Shown here: in pieces, positions 55,768 through 64,000 of the stretch | Layout: each line of letters begins with the position of its first letter | Numbering within the stretch: the stretch's first letter is position 1 | Origin: Schizochytrium sp. TIO01 | Taxonomy: Eukaryota > Sar > Bigyra > Thraustochytrida > Thraustochytriidae | Direction: 5' to 3' | Assembly: GCA_004764695.1 (NCBI GenBank) | Contig: SMSO01000007.1 | Location: 894,001 to 958,000, forward strand | DNA: 64,000 bases | The notes under the pieces: model-generated | What the model was told of the DNA's origin: nothing | The model's input: the letters and a program-made list of their open reading frames with translations, nothing else | Database searches by the model: none | Position numbers and translations under genes: made by a program

Positions 55768-55798
55768 AGCTACCTAGCTACATAGCTAACTAGGTAGT
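55768..55798. repeat. CTACCTAG...CTAGGTAG palindrome
   Basis: The arms CTACCTAG and CTAGGTAG flank a 12-base loop. With one mismatch the arms extend to 11 bases. Confidence 0.75.
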
Positions 55799-57776
55799 GT
55801 CATGATGATAGTGATGATCCAAATATTCCTATGATCAATTCTAATCTCGGCGTACTATATCGCTTCCGCGTGGGAGTGTGGAGGGCACAAGTACCAAGTG
55901 CGAAAAGGCCTCTCCGTAATGCTGCTGCAGAGACCTTCCAAACCAAGGCTTCTTCTTCTTCCTTTAGGAATTGGCACTGCAAGGCGAAACAACAACCCAA
56001 AGGAGGCAAAGAACTAGGCACCTACGTACCTTCCTAGGCTGTAACAAACAGAAGAACATAGCTCAAGCTCAAACTCGAGTTGGCTTTGGCTTGGCTTCGA
56101 TTCGATTCGAATTGTTACATGAATATTGGAGGAAGTTCAACAAAATATAGTTGTTACTTTGTACGGGGCTTCGTCTCATTCATTGGCTTATGCTTGATCA
56201 TTGATTGCTTGATCGACCGATCGATCTCCAAGTTCCACCATCGTTGGCTCTCGCAGCATGGCTGTCAAGTGACGGGGAGCGTTGAGGTGACAAAAAAGAG
56301 AAATGGTGAGGCTCCAATGATGATGTCATTTCAGGATCATCGTACCGAGGAAAGAAATGGGCGCTCGTAACCTATTCGCAAGGGAACCAGAAGTAGTAAA
56401 ACACGATGGGTATCACAAAAATATTAAATGGATAAAGAAGACCTGTGTTTCGCGTTAATTGTGGCTCACAAATGCGGTCAAGTTTACCAGAACCAAGCAA
56501 TCAAAGCGTGGAATCGCATTTGAGTTGTGATCGTTGTAATTCACGATGAAATAGTAGATTTCGATGTTTTATTTCAATTATGAAAATAAAAACCTAAAAA
56601 CATGGCCCACTTTGCTGCCAAAAAGGAATGAATAAATCTGAGTACAACTTGAATGCAACCAGTTATCCTCTTTCTCTGAATGGTCTAAAGTTAAATTCCT
56701 TTGCGGGCGCCGTTGCGTGGCCAGTGCTTTCCTTTCTTGCCTAAGTCGGCTGCGTTGAACCACAACATAGATCTTGACGAAAATGTAGTAGGGTCTAACT
56801 AACTTGTCAGTCAGTGTACACGATGTGTAAACTCATGCGATTTTTGTATTGCATTCTACTACTCCTGCACGTTCCTCGCCACCATCTTGTACGGTACTGA
56901 GGACCCAGGTATCTACACGTGTAAAATCCACTCCCCTAGCTATAGAATGAGACGTAGCTCCTTTCCAGACACTAGTGGTTGTATCCCAGAATAAAAAACA
57001 CTTTCCTGATCATTATTTATTTAGTATTTTCAGGTTCAAGTTATAGCCGCCTGAGAATGAACTTTAAAAAGAAAGAGGATACATAAAAAGTTTGTTTCAC
57101 ATTTTGTTTGTTTGCTATGGTGACTATTGTAGCACGCACCACATGCTACGGCAGGCCACAAGGTGGTAAACCCCCGCCCGCTTGAGGCTCAGTAGCAGGC
57201 TAGCTTCTTGTCAGCTGGCTGAAAAGTGCTGCCAATGCAGGCCAACGACATCGCCGGGCTTCCCATGATTTCCATGAGGCAGCTGTTGCGAGACCCAAAA
57301 GTTCCGCCTCAGGCCATCTCTCGTCTCGCACTCTGTCTTTTGCAGGGTGCGCCTGCGTTCTCACTTTGTTCCTTGAGCGTTCTCTTTCTTTCTTTTCTTT
57401 TGTTTTTTAAAAAAGAGCAAACATAAGTAATTATTCGAGATGGCAGAACAGCAGTCTTTCGAAGGGGATGGATGACTTTGCCTTGGATCTGGTATTGTTT
57501 CTGGATGGGATTGGAAACTGCATTTGCTACCCATCCCTTCCTTTTTGGCTTCTGCAGTTAGATCCTTTGGAAAGGAAATGGAATGAACTTGTCATGCTTA
57601 CTCGTCTTTTTTGGGCTGATCCTCTTTCTTTCCCCATATACTTCGTTTACTATTACTTCCTTCCCTCCTTCCTTTTGATCCTCCCTCCTCCTCCATTTTC
57701 TCTCTCTCATTCAGTTCGGGTTCGAATTTGATCTTCTTCTTCTGCTGCTGCTGGAATTCCCTGCTTCATTTTGTTT

Positions 57777-57867
57777 GCAGCAGCAGCAACAGCAACAGAA
57801 GATTGAGATGACGAAGAAGAAGAAGAAGAAGAAGAAGTAGAAGAAGTAGAAGAAGAAGAAGAAGAAG
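57777..57867. repeat. CAG/CAA then GAA trinucleotide runs
   Basis: A short CAGCAGCAA run is followed by about 17 GAA units with two TAG interruptions. Confidence 0.88.
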
Positions 57868-59793
57868 TTTCATATAGCGAGTCACATCCTGAAGGTTGGC
57901 AGCTCCTGCGTCGAATTGGTTCAAATCTTTGCGGAGTTAAAGCACCTGCTCATTTTTTGCCAAACATATTCTGCACGTGCTGCTAATCCGCAAGTGTTCC
58001 CGGTTCATTCGTTCTTTTGAACCCTTTGCGCACACGTTCGCCAGATTACTGCAACTACCTACCTTGGAGTGTCCTTGCTTAAATGGACTGACACAGAGGC
58101 CAGTCTTGATAATCTCCCCTGCATTGACTGCATGTTGCCAATGCTGCTTGCTGCCTTGTGCTAGGGTTATCACTTCGATGGCGAGGGTAAAGTGACGGAT
58201 TGAAATAAAATTTCTTTTACTCGCCCCGGATGGGGGTTGTACCACACCTCTTCGAGGTGAACAGCAGCACTGCAGCCACGAGATCAAGGCTTCGGCGAGC
58301 TGGGGCAAGAGTTATCTATCAGATCCTGGTCGGCTATCGGCCGCAGGCCTGCAACAGCTCATCAGCAGCTCCAGAGACTCAGGAGTAGCCTCGTTTTAGC
58401 TTCCCTGCCAAAACTTACACAGAAGCGCGCGTGCATATAGCCAGCATTTGTTGAAATGAGACTGTGACACTATTTTTGCAATAACAAGCTATGTTGAACT
58501 TATGCTCAAGACTGGTCATGTTCTGGCTGCAAATACTGCCAACGACACCTAAATGACAGCGACGCCAAAATTGGCTACTTTACAACATGTGCAAGAAAAA
58601 TGTAGTACACACGCTGCTAGTAACTGCTGGAAGACAAAATTGAAAGCACAACACTACTTGCGTCGGCGACTGTAGTCCAAAAGAAAACTAAGGTGACCCC
58701 ATCTTGAAGAGGCAATCCCTGACTTCTTGGCGAACATCTTTCGAGAGGTAAATAATACCATGAAAATTCAGGGTTCGGCTCTGGAGGGTTGTCACACGTG
58801 TGTAGCAAGATCTCAGAAGCTCAACCTTAAACCATCATCCTGGTCAGCATTTCTTTGATCTGACCCAGATCGACCATTGTTTTGCTAAATTGGGCCTCGA
58901 GCCAGCATTGGTGTGCAAATGATCACCTCCAGCTAATTTCCCGTTTTTCTAAAAGCAAAAAACCACCCTGGGCTACTGCTCCCTTTTCTTGAAATCTTCT
59001 TGCTACCAATTTTATAATAGTTTTCTTATTAAGTTAACAGTACCTACCTAGTACAGGCGGTGGAGTCGCAAAAGCTCGAACTGGATTTGCTCAGACACGA
59101 TGTTCCTTCTTCGTTGCACGTACAAACTGTCACCCCCATGAATTGCAGTATGACAACAGTGCAGACAAGAAACAAAAGGCTCCAACTTGAAATTAAAGAG
59201 AACGCCTCATTTTTTTAAACAAAAGTTTTAATTCCAATTCTCAAAGTATTAAGTATATTGTGATACTAGGTAGCTCTCAATCCGGATGAGCTCTATGCAT
59301 TAGAGTCTTGACAGATTTCACCTCACACTATGATTCTCAACAGTTTGTTTGTTAAGTAGCAAACTATACATGAAGTCTTGCGCACTCCGAACGAAATCCT
59401 TGATCCTAGTTTAAGGAGACCCAGCGCAGTCTTCTCTCTCCATCCCTATACAAGCTGGTGAGAGTTATCGACACTCATGTGTACGCGAGCAGAATTGCAA
59501 CTATATCACGTGGTCTGTGAATGATAAAACCTCCCATTCATTGTGTTGAAGACATTAGGAGGGAGTCCCCCACGATGGCACGGCTCAGAACCAGGTGAAT
59601 AAATTTAAAAGCGTGGGAATGGACTTCATTCTTACACCAAGTTACGTGTCACGAGTAGCAGTCACCCGTCAACTCACTGCAGCCTCCACAATTGATTTAA
59701 AGTTATGGTGAATAAATAAAACAAAAAGTGTTTTATATAAATGGGAAGCTAGCAGCTTTGTTTTCGTAGTATTGCTGTTAATTGAGGGTACGA

Positions 59794-60087
59794 ATGAAAT
59801 GTCGATGGAATACTGTCGTTCTGTCGGGCACCTTCACTCGAATGAATGCTGGTAAGTAGTTGGACTAGAGTAATGCAACTTGAGATAACCTGGATTATAG
59901 GCGGCTTCCGCATTTTGAGGATACAGAATGATCTCCCAAACGCCGTGGTGTCTGGTGTTCACATATCTTGCGACTTGGAAAATTTCTCAACAACGGGTCA
60001 AGTAAGTGCCGAGCAGATTTCTTTTAAGTTTCATAAGGCTTTGGGAACAAACTCTATTTCTAGGTGTTTCCAGAGCTGGTAAATTGA
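59794..60087 (+). CDS. Small spliced gene or relic with GRASP-PDZ-like segment
   Basis: I model three exons, 59794-59851, 59901-60001 and 60064-60087, coding 60 residues. Both introns are short (49 and 62 bases). They begin GTAAGT and end ATTATAG and TTTCTAG, and the phases agree throughout. Exon 2 encodes G-G-F-R-I-L-R-I-Q-N-D-x-P, very like the first strand of the GRASP55/65 PDZ domain (G-Y/F-x-V-L-x-V-Q-x-x-S-P), followed by S-G-V. GRASP proteins tether Golgi membranes through two PDZ domains, about 200 residues in all. Here only a fragment is present and similarity fades after about 20 residues, so this is probably a truncated relic with intact splice sites. Support is by eye only. Confidence 0.35.
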
Positions 60088-61744
60088 GCAATCGAGCCCA
60101 CGGCAGTACCTACACCTAAGTATTGTTATTACTAAGATATTAGGAATACCACAAGTCAGAAACTCTAGCTAGGAGCAATATAGCTCAGGTACCTAGTAGT
60201 AGATCTGCAGCTTTATCAAAATGAAGACCGTGCGAATTCTTCAGGCATTGCATCAAGATCGATACAATGGTGCAATTTTCAAAAATGTTCATCTTCGTCA
60301 AGAAATCCACATTTATCACAATTTCGAGATGGGCCTTTTGACAAGATCATGACCAAATTTCAACTTAACTCTTCACGTTGAAGGTACATTGATGCATAGG
60401 AGTATCCTCAGTGAATCGCAAACTGATCAAAGCAGATGTTGGTGAATCAGAAGCTAAAATTAGAAAGTTCATTCTCAGAATTTAACTTTAAAAATCAAAA
60501 TTTCATCAAAATGAGGGTGCAGATTTGCTAAATTGGATTAAAATGTGAAAAGACCACCTGATTTGTGCTATTCTATTGCTCATACCTGAAAATGTGCTTG
60601 TGTTAATAAAATAATGGTGATATTTTTCAATTCCCGAAGTAACATAGTGTTTTTTGCATGTTTTACTTTTAGCTTTGGTATTGCTGAAGGCCACCTCTAC
60701 AACAACGAAGCAATCGAGCGGGGTAACTTTTTTCTTGAAGCGTTTTTTGTTTCAAGTTAAAAAAGAATATAGAATAAAAACAAAAAGAAGAATGCAGAAA
60801 CTCTGCAACGGTCATAAATATAATGTGGGAGAAAAGAGAAATCCCAAGATCGCCAAGAAAATCCAGTTGCGGAACCACGCGCAATATAGAACGCTCTAAA
60901 ATGTCTTCGTTTTGCTAATTGTAGACTTTCTTTTCCTTGGCATGTTGATTCGATATCAAGTCCAGAAAACCAGAATCCAATTGGTGGCGACCAATCTTGA
61001 AATAAGGTTCAAAGTCATGTAAGAATCCTCAGTAGCATATTAGCACGTGCAAGCAGCGAGCACGTGAAGGGAGGTTAGCATCTTGTCTAGTAGTGTAGCT
61101 CTAGTGATTTCTTGAAAGTTTTATTATATATTTAAGGAGGCCTCAATAGTGTCGAGCGCGCACCGTTTCTTTGTCAATTTGTCTGCGAGTGGGCGCAGGT
61201 CTCATTGTAGATTCTGGTTGGCGTCAAGTGAGCAAGTAAGTTTAGCTTTATGCATCTAGAACTCAAGTAACTTCATGCAAGCAACGGCCAGCATTGTGGC
61301 GGGATTCAGGCAGAAGGTACGGACTCCGAACAAACAGACAGCCGGTGATGCAGCTGGACTTTCTGTTCGTAGCGCGGCAGTGCACTCCCTCTGTCCCATT
61401 ATGAGTATGCTACTACTGTATTATCATAAAACTCCTAACCAGTTGTAGTTACTTCTTCTCTAAGCACAGATTTGCTCGTAATTACAACTCTTGCTGTCAT
61501 CATCAAGAGTGCTCAACACTATCCTCAAAGTGAAAAGCGCTCAAGGCTGGCTGCAGAAGCTCAATGAGTTTATTTGTTCGCGCGCCTCGACGGCTCCCTT
61601 GCCTTTGCCAGGTTAAGAGAGGGAGAAAAGGCAGTCAATATCAGCACCTTTTGCAACCTGCCCCCACGATCGTGCACTCTTACCTGAGTATCATTATTCA
61701 GATTTTTAATTTTACATTTTTAATATCAACAAATCACTTCAAGT

Positions 61745-61800
61745 TAAACAAACAAACAAACAAACAAAATAAACAAATAAACAAATAATTAAATAATTAA
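61745..61800. repeat. AAAC/AAAT tetranucleotide tract
   Basis: CAAA units grade into TAAA and AATT units. Confidence 0.88.
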
Positions 61801-62341
61801 ATACATCAGCGGTTTATTCCTTCAAACCTTCATACATTGCTCATCGACAATGTCCCCATCATCCACTAGACAAGGATGTTAAGTCCCTCAGGGCCTTTAA
61901 ATCTGTCTTCAAAGCAACCTACATACTTTCATTCCTATTTTATATTTTTCAAGCTTGAGATTTGATTAAAAAAATTCTATATACAAACTGCGTTATACGG
62001 AAAAAGCAATACCTGACGCACGTCAATTCCGCGAGAGGGATGGGTGGCTCCACTTAGCTGACTCGGCGTACAACCCTCTTGGCTGAACAAGCATGATACG
62101 AATAAGTAAGTAAGCAGGCAAAATATAAAATGGATGAGTCCTCATCATTCTGTCCCATTCTTTCAATCCCGCAGAAGCCCGCTATTCAAACCGCAGGATA
62201 TCCTTGATTCCACCTCTCTTTCATACACTAATCCATCCGAAAACCTAAAAAGACTCTCTAGCTTTCTAAGATGGTTTTAGTCTATCCTTATTAGTTACAA
62301 TTGTTCTATGTAACTCTTTCTTTCAAAATTCATTATTTAGT

Positions 62342-62342
<1 letters not shown>

Positions 62343-62397
<55 letters not shown>
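62343..62397. repeat. AAT trinucleotide array, about 18 units
   Basis: A perfect AAT run. Confidence 0.95.
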
Positions 62398-62398
<1 letters not shown>

Positions 62399-64000
62399 TG
62401 AATGGAGTGGGACTTTATCACATATTGACACCTAAGTGAATAAGTGCACGAATTAAAAGCCTATAAAGCTGCTAACTACCTTCCTTTAGCTCGCACTAAC
62501 AATTAGCGATAGCATGGTACTACGGTATCCTTAGCACTCGTTAGCAAAGCACCCAGGGTGGGCGCGCGCTCTTTCAATTATGGACCAAACGGACAAACGG
62601 GCACTAGATCTTGGAGATCTTCCTCGATACCTTGGCCGTGCAGCAACCTGGGAGCAAGCAAAGCAGATCTGCTCGTCCATCAAGATACACGTAACGACAT
62701 TGACCGCTTTCGATGACGCCAGACCTTGTGATTGCGGAGTGGCGTAGCAGAATTTGGCCCAGGTTTGCGGCCATTCTCGTACCTACTGCGTGAGCGAGGA
62801 TCACGCGTCACCCCGGGGCCCCTCCGCCACCGCTTCCCACGAAATCAGCGCCTAGTCACATGCTCGCAAGGTACCCTGTCATTTAAGGCACTCATTCCGT
62901 GGCTAATTTATTCATTCTTCGGCGTCGCGCGCGTCCTGGCGCCCCATAAATCGAATAGAAGGCAATGCAATCAAGAAAGCAAGTAAATTAGTTCTTCTCG
63001 CAACTGCATTCGTCCATGACAACTTCGCTCATTCGTTATGGCGCCACAAAAAGGGGTCTATTATACCATAAAAGGGCCTAACTGGAAAAAAGGAAAAAAA
63101 TCGCCCGCGCAAACATCGCACACGTGTTGGCGACCATAATTCGAGGCAAAAGCCGTCGCCGAAGCAGGCTGCCACGAGCAAAAGCGAGCAGGGCGCCGAG
63201 CAGACAGTCCGTTGGTCCTTTATTTCTGCTCGGACCAGGAACCGCCAGCCCGCCGGAACGAGACGATGAGCGCATCAAGGAATCGGGGCGAGCACGCTCC
63301 GGAACCGCTCTCTGCGCAGACCTGCTCTTAGCGCCACTCCTACTGCACCTAGGCGCAGCCCCCCGCTCGTAGGTACCGGTACCGTGTGTGGGACCTACAC
63401 TTTCCTATAGTTAATGGGTAATAAGGACTAGTCCATTCACTTGTTATAAGAAAGAATTAACGAAAGAACTAAAGAAAGAGAAAAAGGTTTAGTGAGTTTT
63501 ATTTGAGAGTTTTTTAATTATAAAAAAGAATTAAGAAGAGTTTTATATTTTTAGTTTACTTTTTTGGTAAAATGTTGAAAGGTTGGCTTTGCCTATAAAT
63601 AGTTTTTAATTTTTTAAAAAATGATAGTGAAATTGAAGGAAGGAAGAAGGAGTGGTGATATACTGTTCGTTTTAATAAGGATAAAATTATATTATTATGT
63701 TTTGGCTGTTATTACGAATGAAAAGCAACAGAGTTTAATTTAAAAGGCTCGGAGCGCCTAGTACCAAGTAACTACCTACTACAGTAAGGAGGGAGCGAAG
63801 TGAAAACTTGGAAAAACTTGGAAACTCTGAAAAGAAACAGAGTCAAGATGAGGTTCGTTCGCCAAATATGCTCGTCACACGCCATGGCAGGTGCCTAAGG
63901 CCGCGTGGCTTGATGCCTGACGCGAAGATCTTGTCACCGGTCCATGCGCTACTTTTGGCAAGACAAATCTCCTTTTTCTTTGGCTTTCGAGGCATTTATG

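Larger units (their letters stand above)
51105..59793. other. 8.7 kb with no supported protein gene
   Basis: Upstream of the multi-pass protein there is a minus-strand GTAAGT (about 51372) that could be a 5' UTR intron donor. Beyond it the sequence is AT-rich, with only short frames, none with a recognisable product. Notable small items are a tRNA-like relic (55389-55452), a palindrome (55768-55798), GAA and CAG runs (57777-57867), and CTACCTACC-type motifs at 58054 and 59038. Confidence 0.5.
60088..64000. other. Right-end region without supported genes
   Basis: The stretch is AT-rich with AAAC and AAT repeats, then GC-rich at 62.7-63.4 kb. A 57-codon plus frame (61275-61448) with a presequence-like composition and a 50-codon minus frame (63843-63995, basic) are the only protein-like items. 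Neither has a recognisable family. AACTACCTACTAC lies at 63770-63782. Confidence 0.45.

Noticed and set aside
58220-58300. GC-rich hairpin-like stretch suspected to be a tRNA
   Set aside because: It has complementary arms (CACCTC/GAGGTG) but no D-loop or T-loop consensus and no cloverleaf that I could draw.
63843-63995. 50-codon basic minus-strand frame at the right edge
   Set aside because: It has a true ATG directly after an in-frame stop, but it is too short and matches nothing recognisable. It may be chance.
1-64000. CRISPR arrays, bacterial operons, rRNA genes, intact transposons
   Set aside because: None is visible. Repeats are simple-sequence type without unique spacers, and no transposase or reverse transcriptase motifs appear in any long frame.

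Overview
This is nuclear DNA from a microbial eukaryote. The genes lie far apart on both strands, and the window holds fibrillarin, a CCDC86/Cgr1 nucleolar protein, an ABCG transporter and a PCMT-like methyltransferase. Most genes are single long exons, but at least two need GT-AG introns (24976-25343 and 41454-41708) and a third probably does (59852-59900 and 60002-60063). Gene style, sparse introns and heavy simple-sequence DNA between genes fit a stramenopile such as a thraustochytrid (Labyrinthulomycetes). That placement is a guess from style, not a demonstrated one.

Layout. 1-6 kb: the edge-cut 3' part of an acidic/basic, probably nuclear, protein gene, then a 1108-residue protein that joins a transcription-factor-like region to three TM2 membrane domains, both on minus. 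7.2-11.3 kb: an AT-rich island between two hexamer-repeat tracts, holding broken secreted PAN/Apple-like genes (minus) and a frameshifted ORC4-like AAA+ relic (plus). 12.5-15.7 kb: a long ABCG transporter (minus). 18.3-24.2 kb: fibrillarin and CCDC86/Cgr1 (minus), both nucleolar ribosome-biogenesis proteins, separated by repeats. 24.8-26.2 kb: a spliced PCMT-like methyltransferase with an unusual C-terminal motif (plus). 26.2-37 kb: a gene-poor belt full of microsatellites. 37-41.8 kb: a second transcription-factor-like protein that shares a domain with the TM2 protein, tail to tail with a spliced gene for a PAR-binding zinc finger (PBZ) plus SUMO-interacting motif protein. 43.2-47.6 kb: a 1470-residue EF-hand polytopic membrane protein. 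49.9-51.1 kb: a compact multi-pass membrane protein. 51.1-64 kb: almost no coding, except a small spliced GRASP-like fragment near 60 kb and a tRNA-Arg-like relic near 55.4 kb.

The most notable candidate system is the pair of genes at 2640-5966 and 36972-40445. Both have long disordered N-termini, a SUMO-consensus lysine motif and the same Cys-containing domain (core K-N-L-x-C-F-P-x-C). One copy ends in three TM2 domains, so it could be a membrane-held transcription factor analogous in layout to MYRF, while the other copy is soluble. Next to the soluble copy lies a protein that could read both PAR and SUMO. These functional links are inference; the sequence features behind them are visible.
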